Assembly: GCA_019313505.1 (NCBI GenBank)
Contig: JAFDBA010000058.1
Coordinates: 1-13,282 of the forward strand
Length of the DNA: 13,282 nt
From: Deltaproteobacteria bacterium
GTDB taxonomy: Bacteria > Desulfobacterota > Desulfobacteria > Desulfobacterales > UBA11574
Direction: 5' to 3'
Shown: one piece after another, positions 1 through 8,801 of the stretch
Numbering within the stretch: position 1 is the stretch's first letter
Layout of the letters: each line of letters begins with the position of its first letter
Program-made: the position numbers and the translations under genes
The notes under the pieces: generated by a model
The model's database searches: none
What the model was told of the DNA's origin: nothing
The model's input: only the letters and a program-made list of their open reading frames with translations

Positions 1-3000
1 ATTATCGGTTCCGGTCCGGCAGGCTTGTCCGCTGCGTATCATCTGGCCCGCAAGGGGATTTTGTCCACCATCTATGAGGCCCTGCCTGCTGCGGGGGGCA
101 TGTTGCGTGTTGGGATACCCGAGCACCGGCTGCCAAGGGACGTCCTGGATCAGGAGATTGAGGTTATCACCCAACTGGGGGTGGAAATTAAAACCGGCAC
201 GCCGCTGGGACCGGATTTAACCGTGGATGATCTGTTTGATCAGGGATATAAAGCGGTATATATCGCCATCGGCGCACATAAGGGAATCGAACTGGGCATT
301 CCCGGAGAAAATGCTGTCGGAGTGCGCCAGGGAGTTGATTTTTTAAAGGAAGTAAATCTGACGGGTAAAGCTGAAGTCGGAAAGAATGTTGCCGTCATCG
401 GCGGCGGGAATGTAGCCATTGACGTGGCCCGTTGCGCCGTCCGATTAGGGGCTGGCAAAGTGAATATTATTTATCGTCGAACGCGTTCCGAGATGCCGGC
501 ATGGGAAGAAGAGATATCGGCGGTCGAAGTGGAAGGCGTTGCCATTGAATACCTTTCCGCACCACAGGAGATATTGACACAGGACGGTAAAGTGACCGGA
601 CTTCGGTGTATTCGCATGGAATTAAGTGATGTGGATTCATCGGGGAGAAGACGGCCTGTTCCCATACCGGGAAGCGAATATGATATCGAAATCGATCAAC
701 TTATTCCGGCTATCGGCCAGAAACCGGATCTTTCATCCATTGAAAATATAACGGGGCTGGAGTTTTCCAAATGGGGGACTACGGAGGTTGATGCCATCAC
801 CTATGGCACCGGCAGAGAAGGTGTCTTTGCCGGGGGTGACGTTCAGACCGGACCCTGGGTGGCCATCGGCGCCATTGCCGCCGGCAAGGAAGCCGCTGAA
901 TCGATTTTAAGATATATCGAGGGAAAAGATATGGCCGAAGGAAGGGAGCCTGTTTCCAATGAAAATCCCTTTTATCGTCCGATTCCAGCCGCTGCTCCCA
1001 TAGCCGCAAGGGCAAAAATGCCTGAGTTGCCTTTAGACGATCGAAAAGGCAGTTTCATAGAGGTTGAGCTGGGTTACGATGAAGATGCCGGTCAGGATGA
1101 AGCCCATCGGTGTTTGAATTGTGGCTATTGCTGTGAATGTTATCAATGTGTTGAAGCCTGTGCCCCGCAGGCTGTAACCCTGGAAACCCATACCCAGAAA
1201 CCGGAGACCCTTGAACTTGAAGTCGGTTCCGTTATTCTGGCGCCGGGTTTTAAGCCCTTTGATCCATCAAAGTTTGAAAATTACAGTTACGCCGAACATC
1301 CGAATGTTGTAACTTCCATAGAATTTGAAAGAATCTTATCCGCAACAGGACCTACCCAAGGCCATTTGGTAAGGATGTCGGATCATAAAGAGCCGAAAAA
1401 GATTGCGTGGTTTCAGTGTATCGGTTCCAGGGATATGAATCGGTGTGACAATGCTTACTGTTCTTCGGTATGTTGTATGTATGCTGTAAAAGAAGCGGTT
1501 ATTGCCAAGGAACATTCCGGAAATGATCTGGACTGCGCCATATTTTTCATGGATATGCGTACCCACGGAAAAGATTTTGATAAATATTACGAAACAGCTA
1601 AAGATAAACATGGTGTGCGGTTTGTCAGAAGCCGTGTCCATACTGTTGATCCTGTGCCCGGAACGGATGACCTTGAGGTTCGGTATGTTACCGACGAGGG
1701 GAAGATCAAAACCGAAGTTTTTAATCAGATAGTTCTGTCCGTTGGAATGGAAATATCTCCGGAAATTACTGATCTGGCAAAGAGGCTTGGCATCGAACTT
1801 GGCGAAGGTAATTTCTGTAAAACGGAAAGCATCGATCCAATTGCAACCGCAAACAAAGGCATATATGTTTGTGGCGCTTTTCAAGGGCCCAAGGACATTC
1901 CCGAGTCGGTCATGGAAGCCAGTTCAGCAGCTTGCAGTGCCGGGGTCAGTCTATCATCTGCCCGGGGAACTCTGGTCAGGGAAAAAACATTTCCCGATGA
2001 AAGAGAGGTTGCGGATAAAGAAGCCAGATTGGGTGTCTTTGTCTGCAATTGCGGCATCAATATTGGTGGGGTTGCAGATGTGCAGGCCATTGTCGAATAT
2101 ACAAAGAGTTTACCCAGCGTCGCTTATGTGGAAGAGAATCTTTTTACCTGCAGCCAGGATACCCAGGATAAAATGGTTGAGGTAATCAAAGAGCATAATT
2201 TAAACCGTATTGTTGTGGCTGCCTGTACACCTCGAACCCACGAGCCGTTGTTCCAGGAAACTATACGTAATGCAGGCCTTAACGCGTATCTGTTTGATAT
2301 GGCCAATATCCGGAATCAGTGTACCTGGGTTCACTCCGACGACAAAAAAAGCGCCACGGAAAAATCAAAAGACCTGGTACGAATGGCTGTTAACAGGGCT
2401 TCTTTGCTGGAACCGATTCCCGATATTTCGGTGGATATCAATAAATCAGCCCTTGTCATAGGCGGTGGAGTGGCCGGGATGACGGCAGCTCTCAGCCTGG
2501 CGGATCAGGGATTTCCTGCAACGATTGTGGAAAAATCATCGGAACTTGGCGGCGTTGCAAAGGATCTTGAAAAGACCTGGAAAGGCCAGGATGTTCAGGA
2601 ATATCTTTCCGGCCTGGTGGACGGGGTTGCAAAGCATCCTGACATTGATGTGTTGACCGATTCGGAAGTGGTTGGCGCTTCCGGATTTGTGGGAAACTTT
2701 GAAACTCTGGTATCCAATGGAAACGACACGAAAACCGTCCAACATGGCGTTACCATAATTGCGACCGGTGGCAAAGCATCAGATACAGATGAATACCTTT
2801 ACGGTAAAAATCCAAGAGTGACTCGATGGCATGATCTGGAGCAGGATCCTGAAAAATTGAAAAATGCCGAAAGAATTGTGTTTATACAATGTGTGGGGTC
2901 CAGGGATGACCATCGGCCGTATTGTTCCAGAATTTGTTGTACAGCATCCATCTTGAATGCAATTTCCATAAAAGAAAATAACCCTGACACCGATGTTTTT

Positions 3001-3675
3001 ATTCTTTACAGGGATATCCGTACCTATGGGGAAAAAGAGTACCTTTATAAAAAAGCACGGGAGATGGGAGTTGTCTTTGTCCGGTATGAACTGGATAACA
3101 AACCGAAGGTTACGGAAATAGAAAATGGCCTACAGGTCGATATCTTTGATCCTATTCTGCAAAAAGAATTAAAGATAACAGCGGATTATGTAAATTTAGC
3201 GACAGCAATAGAACCCGCCCAAAACAGTGAGATTTCTGAATTTTATAAAATTCCGCTCAATGCCGAAAACTTTTTCATGGAAGCCCATGCAAAGCTCCGG
3301 CCGGTGGATTTTGCAAATGATGGAATTTTCATGTGTGGGCTGGCCCATTATCCAAAGGCCATTGAGGAAAGTATCGCCCAGGCCATGGCGGCCGCAAGTC
3401 GGGCGACGACAATACTGGCAAAAGATTCTGTGCAGATTTCTCCGCTGGTATCTCAGATAGATGCTGAAAAATGCATAGGGTGCGGTCTTTGTGAGGAAAT
3501 TTGTGCTTTCAATGCCATTGTCCTGGAAGAGGTTGAAGGAAAAGGACACCACGCAAAAAATATTTCCGCTTCCTGTAAAGGGTGTGGCCTGTGTGCGGCT
3601 TCATGTCCACAGCAGGCCATCGATATGCTCCATTTCAGGGATGCGCAAATTGTCGCTACGATTGCGGCAGTTTAG
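1..3675 (+). CDS. GltD-HdrA fusion, FAD/NAD(P)-dependent iron-sulfur oxidoreductase (5' partial)
   Basis: The frame is open from base 1, so the true start lies upstream; 1224 residues are visible. The fragment opens inside an FAD-binding glycine motif (GSGPAG, residues 3-8), followed by a GltD/NfnB-like NAD(P)H module with a second nucleotide motif (GGGNVA, about 134-139). A cysteine-rich ferredoxin-like stretch follows (C371, C374, C377, C378, C380, C383, C387). Then come HdrA-type sequences: a WFQCIGSRD segment near 470, the HdrA N-domain signature GVFVCNCG near 678, a second FAD motif (VIGGGVAG, about 819) and two C-terminal [4Fe-4S] ferredoxin motifs starting at C1158 and C1192. From family knowledge, GltD modules take electrons from NAD(P)H and HdrA passes them through flavin and Fe-S clusters, so I infer a cytosolic NAD(P)H input or output module for the downstream genes. 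Unlike the HdrA at 4618 it has no NDCAM-type Cys/Sec motif in the visible part. It ends in TAG, 137 nt before the next gene. Confidence 0.9.
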   Translation: MIGSGPAGLSAAYHLARKGILSTIYEALPAAGGMLRVGIPEHRLPRDVLDQEIEVITQLGVEIKTGTPLGPDLTVDDLFDQGYKAVYIAIGAHKGIELGIPGENAVGVRQGVDFLKEVNLTGKAEVGKNVAVIGGGNVAIDVARCAVRLGAGKVNIIYRRTRSEMPAWEEEISAVEVEGVAIEYLSAPQEILTQDGKVTGLRCIRMELSDVDSSGRRRPVPIPGSEYDIEIDQLIPAIGQKPDLSSIENITGLEFSKWGTTEVDAITYGTGREGVFAGGDVQTGPWVAIGAIAAGKEAAESILRYIEGKDMAEGREPVSNENPFYRPIPAAAPIAARAKMPELPLDDRKGSFIEVELGYDEDAGQDEAHRCLNCGYCCECYQCVEACAPQAVTLETHTQKPETLELEVGSVILAPGFKPFDPSKFENYSYAEHPNVVTSIEFERILSATGPTQGHLVRMSDHKEPKKIAWFQCIGSRDMNRCDNAYCSSVCCMYAVKEAVIAKEHSGNDLDCAIFFMDMRTHGKDFDKYYETAKDKHGVRFVRSRVHTVDPVPGTDDLEVRYVTDEGKIKTEVFNQIVLSVGMEISPEITDLAKRLGIELGEGNFCKTESIDPIATANKGIYVCGAFQGPKDIPESVMEASSAACSAGVSLSSARGTLVREKTFPDEREVADKEARLGVFVCNCGINIGGVADVQAIVEYTKSLPSVAYVEENLFTCSQDTQDKMVEVIKEHNLNRIVVAACTPRTHEPLFQETIRNAGLNAYLFDMANIRNQCTWVHSDDKKSATEKSKDLVRMAVNRASLLEPIPDISVDINKSALVIGGGVAGMTAALSLADQGFPATIVEKSSELGGVAKDLEKTWKGQDVQEYLSGLVDGVAKHPDIDVLTDSEVVGASGFVGNFETLVSNGNDTKTVQHGVTIIATGGKASDTDEYLYGKNPRVTRWHDLEQDPEKLKNAERIVFIQCVGSRDDHRPYCSRICCTASILNAISIKENNPDTDVFILYRDIRTYGEKEYLYKKAREMGVVFVRYELDNKPKVTEIENGLQVDIFDPILQKELKITADYVNLATAIEPAQNSEISEFYKIPLNAENFFMEAHAKLRPVDFANDGIFMCGLAHYPKAIEESIAQAMAAASRATTILAKDSVQISPLVSQIDAEKCIGCGLCEEICAFNAIVLEEVEGKGHHAKNISASCKGCGLCAASCPQQAIDMLHFRDAQIVATIAAV

Positions 3676-3812
3676 ATATTGCTCAACCGCAAGTGAACAC
3701 ACATGAACGTTTATATATTTTTTGTTTATTCGCGGTTAAAAAACCGGATTGCAAAGTGGGTTTACCGGAACATATTGAGAAATTACATAAATGATAAATG
3801 ACGAGGTGTATA

Positions 3813-4562
3813 ATGGGAGATTTTGAACCTAAGATCGTTGCTTTTCTGTGTAACTGGTGCGCTTATGCCGGCGCCGATCTGGCGGGCGTTTCCCGGCTAC
3901 AGTATCCACCGAATATCAGAACAGTTCGGGTTATGTGTTCAGGCCGGGTCGATCCGCTGTTTATACTGGAAGCCTTTAAGGATGGGGTCGACGGTGTTTT
4001 GGTATCCGGGTGACATTTCGGTGATTGCCATTACCTGGAAGGTAATGTACAGGCCGACAAAAAAGTCCGGTTAACTCAAAAACTGTTTGAAATTGCAGGT
4101 ATGGGAAAAGACAGGATCCATCTTGCCTGGGTTTCATCGGCTGAAGCGCAGCGGTTTGTGGAAGTGGTTACCCGGGTAACCGATTCGATCAAAGGCCAGG
4201 GTAAATTTGATTCCAAAGCTTTTGCTTTTGAGCTGGCTGCTGCTGAGAAGACTCTGGCCGGAGAAACACTCAGGTGGATGGTTGGGAAAGAAGTCAAAAT
4301 TACGACCAAAGGAGATGTTTACGGCCGTAAATGGGATAAAAAGTCTTTTGAAATAATTATAGATTCCGTGCTTGAAAGAGAATATCAGAAAAATTTGATC
4401 TTTCAGGCTATTAAAGACGGGTTTACATCAGTTAGAGTAATTAACAAAAAGATTGGTCTGGATCTTAGCCGAATTTCATACCTTCTGGCGGATCTGGAAA
4501 AGACAGGCATGGTTGAGTTTACCGGTATGGAAGAGAGTAAACCGGTTTTTGCAGTATTGTAA
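3813..4562 (+). CDS. mvhD: MvhD-like [2Fe-2S] subunit, selenoprotein (UGA codon 67), with C-terminal winged-helix-like extension
   Basis: The product is 249 aa if UGA at 4011-4013 is read as selenocysteine. Residues 1 to about 95 match the MvhD family: FLCNWCAYAGADLAG (C13, C16), MCSGR, then GUHFGDCHY with U67 where the family has Cys. MvhD carries a [2Fe-2S] cluster and relays electrons to HdrA. Frame and homology continue past the UGA without a gap, and a hairpin at 4029-4047 fits a bacterial SECIS. MvhD proteins are usually about 140 aa; this one has some 100 extra residues, the last 60 of which (about 190-249) look like a helix-turn-helix followed by a small wing (ISYLLADLEKTGMVEF). I chose ATG 3813 because GAGG at 3803-3806 precedes it; an ATG five codons upstream lies before that site. 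The gene lies between the two HdrA-type genes. The extension's function is unknown. Confidence 0.88.
4029..4047 (+). promoter_or_regulatory. Putative SECIS hairpin for UGA 4011-4013 (mvhD-1)
   Basis: CATTACCT (4029-4036) and AGGTAATG (4040-4047) are perfectly complementary, giving an 8-bp stem with a GGA loop (4037-4039). The loop begins 23 nt after the UGA. Bacterial SECIS elements lie just downstream of the UGA, with a short apical loop carrying a G in its first two positions that SelB recognises; this hairpin fits. Confidence 0.75.
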
Positions 4563-4571
4563 GAATTGACT

Positions 4572-4601
4572 ATTGAAAATTGAAAATCGAAAATTTTCAA
4601 T
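4572..4601. repeat. AT-rich inverted repeat upstream of hdrA
   Basis: ATTGAAAATT (4572-4581) is repeated as its exact reverse complement AATTTTCAAT (4592-4601). An alternative pairing uses the overlapping copy at 4579-4587 with a 5-nt loop. It lies between mvhD-1 and the hdrA ribosome site (GGGAGG, 4608-4613). There is no GC-rich stem and no T run, so I do not call a terminator. Bases 4565-4578 recur in inverted orientation at 10311-10324. Confidence 0.6.
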
Positions 4602-4617
4602 TAATAAGGGAGGAGCA

Positions 4618-7600
4618 ATGACTAACAAAAGCGGATCGGTTATGGTTGTCGGTGCAGGCATTGCCGGGATGCAGGCCGCGCTGGATCTGGCCAATTCAGA
4701 TTATAAGGTGTATTTGGTGGACAAGTCTCCCACCGTCGGCGGGATGATGGCCCGGTTGGACAAGACCTTCCCCACCAACGATTGTGCCATGTGAGTGATC
4801 TCGCCAAAACTGGTCGAGGTCGGCCGGCATATAAATATCGATCTGGTGATGTGCAGCGAAGTAAAGAGCGTGGAAGGTGAGTCCGGGAACTTTGAGGTTT
4901 CACTGGTCAATCACCCCCGCTATATTGATCCGGTTAAATGCACAGCGTGTGGAGAGTGTGCCAGGCATTGTCCGGTAACAGCCGTTAACCAGTATAATAT
5001 GAAGATGGATGACAGGCGAGCCACTTATATTGAATATGCCCAAGCGGTCCCCCTCGCTTTTGCCATTGATACCGATGTTTGTATCGGCTGTGGTTTGTGC
5101 GAGAACATTTGTCTTGCAAATGCAATACAGTACGATGACAAAGAGCGTGAAACCACGATTAAGGTGGGATCTGTTGTTATGTCCGTCGGAAGCAGGGGGT
5201 TTGATCCCTCCGGACTCGACTATCTTGGGTACGGTAAATATCCCAATGTGGTGACCAGCGAAGAGTTTGAAAGAATCCTGAGTGCCTCAGGACCCTATTT
5301 TGGCCATCTTATGAGACCTCTGGATCGGGAAGAGCCCAAAAGCATAGCGTGGTTGCAGTGCGTGGGTTCCAGGGATATCAACCGATGTGGAAACGGTTAC
5401 TGCTCATCGGTATGCTGCATGTACGCTGTAAAAGAATCCATGATTGCAAAAGAGCATGCACATGGTGATCTGGATTGTGCCATCTTCAATATGGATATAA
5501 GAACTTTTGGCAAGGATTATGAAAAATATTATCTTCGTGCCAGGGATAAGGAACAGGTTCGATTTGTTAAGGCAAGAGTTCATACCATTACCGAAATAGC
5601 TGAAACCGGTGATCTGGTTTTGGAGTATGCCGATGAAACCGGTGTAATGAAAAAAGAAACCTTTAATATGGTAGTTCTTTCTATAGGGCTCCAGGTTCAA
5701 CCGAATGTTGCCGAACTTGCCAAGCGCCTGGATGTTAAATTGGATAAATATAATTTCGTAAACAACAAGTCCCTGGCTCCGGCAACGACATCCCGGCCTG
5801 GAATTTATGCCTGCGGGGTGTTGCAGGGGCCGAAGGATATCCCCGGATCTGTGACTGAGGCCGGTGCCGCCGCCTGTTTGGCCGGTGTTGATCTGGTTGA
5901 ATCGAGGGGAACTGAAATTAGCAAGGTTGAAATTCCAGAAGAAATCGATGTCATAGGTCAAGATCCCCGCCTCGGTGTTTTTGTATGCAATTGCGGTATC
6001 AACATCGGCGGTATTGTCGATGTCCCGGCTGTAAAAGATTATGCTGCAACGCTGCCGTATGTTGTCTATACGGATGAAAACCTTTTTACATGCAGCCAGG
6101 ATACCCAGGATAAGATCAAAGAGAAAATTATAGAACATAAGTTGAACCGGGTAATTGTGGCTTCATGCAGCCCCAAGACCCATGCGCAGATGTTTATGGA
6201 AACTCTTGAGGCATGCGGACTGAATAAATATTTATTTGAAATGGCCAACATTCGTAATCAGAATTCATGGATTCATTCCAAAGATCCGGAGGCGGCGACA
6301 AAAAAAGCCAAAGATCTTGTGCGAATGGCTGTTTCAAGAGCTGTTACACTCCATCCACTTCATGAAAAAAAGATTCCCGTGGTTTCGAAAGCGCTGGTAA
6401 TCGGAGGAGGTGTGGCAGGGATGAATGCTGCACTGAGTCTTGCTGATCAAGGATTTCCGGTGGTTCTGGTTGAAAAAAATGAAAAGCTCGGCGGAATGGC
6501 AAATCGTCTTACAGTCACAATTGAGGGAGAAGATGTAAAAACTTATCTTGACGGTTTGATTCAAAGGGTAACTTCCCACCCACAAATCCAGGTTCTAAAC
6601 CAGTCTCTTATCGTCGGATTTTCCGGATTCCAAGGAAATTTCACAACCGAAGTTCTTGTGGGACCGGGTATGTACGAAAGAAAGATCAATCATGGTGTGG
6701 TTATACTGGCAACAGGTGCAACTGAATATCGTCCCAAAGAATTTCTCTACGAAGAGAGCAAAAATGTGGTGACTCAACTTGAACTTGCCAAACGTTTACA
6801 AGAAAAAGGCGCCCTGGATTTGAATCGGGTTGTTATGATCCAGTGTGTTGGATCAAGAAACGAGGAAAATCCAAATTGTTCCAGGATTTGCTGCCAGAGT
6901 GCCATTAAGAACGCAATTCACATTAAAAAGCTTCAACCAGACGCCCAAATTTTCATACTTTACCGGGATATTAGAACTTACGGATCTCTAGAAGATTACT
7001 ATACTGAAGCCAGAAAACTGGGCGTAATATTCGTCCGGTACGAATCTGAAGATCCGCCTGGGGTTGAATCGTCCGAAGAGGGTGTGATTGTAACCTTTAA
7101 GGATCACATCCTTGATCGCAGCCTTAGAGTTAGCGCCGATCTTCTGGTGTTGAGTGCGGGGATGGTTGCCGAAGATACCGAGGAGCTTGCATCTATTGTC
7201 AAACTGGCCCGAAATTCGGAAGGTTATTTTATGGAGGCTCATGTCAAGCTGAGACCGGTTGATATGGCTACGGAAGGAGTTTTTGTGTGCGGGACAGCCC
7301 ATAGCCCCAGTCTGCTTGGTGAATCGATTTCACAGGCGCTGGCCGCCGCTTCAAGAGCCACTACATTCCTTTGCAGGCCATTTTTAACGCTGTCAGCGGT
7401 AACCGCACGGGTAGATACTGATCTTTGCGCTTCTTGCCTGATATGTGTTCGGTCCTGTCCTTACAGTGTTCCGAAGATCAATGAAGAAGGTTTAAGTGAA
7501 ATTGATATTGCTTTATGCCATGGATGCGGTGTCTGTGCAGCAGAATGCCCGGCCAAGGCCATTGAACTGAATTGGTATGAGGACGTTCAGATAATGAGCA

Positions 7601-7632
7601 AAGTCGATGCTTTGCTTGAGGGTGTCATGTGA
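4618..7632 (+). CDS. hdrA: Heterodisulfide reductase subunit A-like protein, double HdrA, selenoprotein (UGA codon 59)
   Basis: The product is 1004 aa when UGA 4792-4794 is read as Sec. Order of parts: FAD motif (G12-A-G14-I-A-G17); NDCAM-U59-VISPKLVEV, where HdrA has Cys; two [4Fe-4S] motifs (C108/C111/C114/C118 and C155/C158/C161/C165); an insertion with WLQCVGSRD; the HdrA N-domain signature GVFVCNCG near 453; a second FAD motif near 594; an MIQCVGSRN repeat; and two C-terminal ferredoxin motifs starting at C937 and C967. It is therefore two HdrA cores in one chain, only the first with the Cys/Sec motif beside the flavin. HdrA is the flavin-based electron-bifurcating subunit in methanogens, and Sec at this Cys is known in methanococcal HdrA. 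ATG 4618 follows GGGAGG at 4608-4613. Its own TGA stop (7630-7632) is followed at once by the next ribosome site. I infer that it serves the MetF reaction; true bifurcation cannot be read from sequence. Confidence 0.93.
4810..4827 (+). promoter_or_regulatory. Putative SECIS hairpin for UGA 4792-4794 (hdrA)
   Basis: CTGGTCG (4810-4816) pairs with CGGCCGG (4821-4827) in 7 pairs, two of them G-U, around the loop AGGT (4817-4820), which has G at its second position. The loop starts 22 nt after the UGA. A competing fold pairs GATCTCG (4797-4803) with CGAGGTC (4815-4821), but it lacks a G-bearing apical loop, so I prefer the first. Confidence 0.65.
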
Positions 7633-7645
7633 AAAAGGAGGAATT

Positions 7646-8077
7646 ATGAAGGAAGAGTTCGAGCCGATCATCATTGCATTTTGCTGCAGTTATTGAGGGT
7701 ATACGGCTGCGGACCTGGCAGGTTCCATGCGATTACAATACCCGACGAATATTAAAATCATTCTTGTTCCATGCACTGGCAAGATAGATGTTCTGCATAT
7801 TCTTCATGCTTTTGAAAAGGGAGCGGACGGTGTATATGCAGTGGGATGTATGGAAGGAGATTGCCATTATAATAGCGGCAACCTTCGAGCTCGAAAACGG
7901 GTGGAACAGGCGCAGAAAATTCTCAATACCATCGGCATCGAGGGAGAAAGGGCTCAGATGTATAACCTTTCATCAGCCGAAGGGCCCCGTTTTGCACAGT
8001 TTGCTGTGGAAATGGACGAAAGAATTCGAAAATTGGGACCTAACCCGATTAAACTGGCTCAAAAAAAAGCCGCATGA
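7646..8077 (+). CDS. mvhD: MvhD-like [2Fe-2S] electron-transfer subunit, selenoprotein (UGA codon 17)
   Basis: The product is 143 aa when UGA 7694-7696 is read as Sec, the normal MvhD length. The N-terminus reads FCCSYUGYTAADLAGS (C13, C14, U17), which aligns with FLCNWCAYAGADLAG of the first MvhD so that U17 takes the place of C16. The rest is standard: VPCTGK, then GCMEGDCHY with C68 at the position that is Sec in the other copy. The two copies thus carry Sec at different sites of the same cysteine set. ATG 7646 follows AAGGAGG (7635-7641), 13 nt after the hdrA stop, so co-translation with hdrA is likely. Starting instead at ATG 7727 would remove the first cysteine pair and has no ribosome site. 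From family knowledge it would pass electrons to or from HdrA. Confidence 0.93.
7711..7725 (+). promoter_or_regulatory. Putative SECIS hairpin for UGA 7694-7696 (mvhD-2)
   Basis: GGACCT (7711-7716) pairs with AGGTTC (7720-7725), one pair being G-U, around the loop GGC (7717-7719). The loop starts 20 nt after the UGA and has G at its first position. The stem is short (6 bp) but size and placement agree with the other three hairpins in this window. Confidence 0.62.
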
Positions 8078-8132
8078 AATCAATGATGATTTTCAATCGA
8101 GAGAGTTTAATTTTCTATGAAAGAGAGGTCTT

Positions 8133-8801
8133 ATGATTGTTGCAGATAAAAAACCGATTGAAGAAATTATAGAGGAAATCAAAGGTCATGAAAAAATCCT
8201 TATTCTCGGTTGCAACGAGTGCGTTACGGTTTGTGAGGCAGGTGGTAAGAAAGAAGTGGGTATTTTAGCTTCGGCTCTTAGAATGTATTTTTTAAACCAG
8301 GGCCGTGAAGTCAAAATCGATGAAGAAACTCTGGAACGACAGTGTGATCACGAATATCTCGAAGAGATTCGTGATGTGATGGATCAATATGATGCTGTTG
8401 TTTCCCTTGCCTGTGGTGTCGGCGTACAGTTCATGGCCGAAAAATATCATACAACCCCGATATATCCTGGGGTGAACACCTGTTTCCTTGGAGCAACCGA
8501 AAAACGGGGGCTCTGGACGGAAAGGTGTCAGGCCTGCGGACAGTGTATCCTGGCGCGAACAGGGGGGATTTGTCCGGTTTCCCGTTGCGCTAAGCGGATT
8601 TTAAATGGTCCGTGCGGCGGTTCCGACCATGGCAAGTGTGAAATTAACAAGGAAATCGACTGTGCCTGGCAATTGATTATTGACCGCTTAAAGGCATTGA
8701 ACAGTCTCGATGATTACGAACAACTCAGCCCCTTGAAAGATTGGTCCACCGACAGGGCAGGGGGACCCAGAAAAGTTGTCAGGGAGGATGTGCAGGAATG
8801 A
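8133..8801 (+). CDS. metV: MetV, zinc/iron-sulfur partner of methylenetetrahydrofolate reductase
   Basis: This 222-aa protein matches the MetV / MTHFR C-terminal-domain family. It has a cysteine cluster near the N-terminus (LGCNECVTVC: C27, C30, C34), SLACGVGVQF around C94, and the dense C-terminal set CQACGQC...CPVSRC...NGPCGG (C132, C135, C138, C147, C152, C161, C169, C177). In acetogens MetV is an Fe-S/Zn subunit bound to MetF and is needed to link the flavin of MetF to its electron donor. It starts at ATG 8133 with AGAGAGG just upstream, 55 nt after mvhD-2. Its TGA stop overlaps the metF ATG (ATGA at 8798-8801), which points to translational coupling. That TGA is a true stop: a TAA follows one codon later. 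Confidence 0.92.
   Translation: MIVADKKPIEEIIEEIKGHEKILILGCNECVTVCEAGGKKEVGILASALRMYFLNQGREVKIDEETLERQCDHEYLEEIRDVMDQYDAVVSLACGVGVQFMAEKYHTTPIYPGVNTCFLGATEKRGLWTERCQACGQCILARTGGICPVSRCAKRILNGPCGGSDHGKCEINKEIDCAWQLIIDRLKALNSLDDYEQLSPLKDWSTDRAGGPRKVVREDVQE

Noticed and set aside
1336..1884. Long open frame on the - strand opposite the GltD-HdrA gene
   Set aside because: Product has no recognisable motifs and lies wholly opposite strongly conserved coding sequence.
3724..3745. Hairpin CGGTT/AACCG in the gap after the GltD-HdrA gene as a terminator
   Set aside because: Only 5 bp with an all-A loop and no downstream T run.
3703..3801. Small ORF of 32 codons in the gap between the GltD-HdrA gene and mvhD-1
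   Set aside because: No ribosome site, AT-rich low-complexity product and no recognisable family.
7630..7632. UGA at the end of hdrA as selenocysteine
   Set aside because: It follows a complete HdrA C-terminus and is directly followed by AAGGAGG and the next start codon.
8799..8801. UGA at the end of metV as selenocysteine
   Set aside because: Reading through gives one codon and then TAA; it overlaps the metF ATG in a normal ATGA arrangement.
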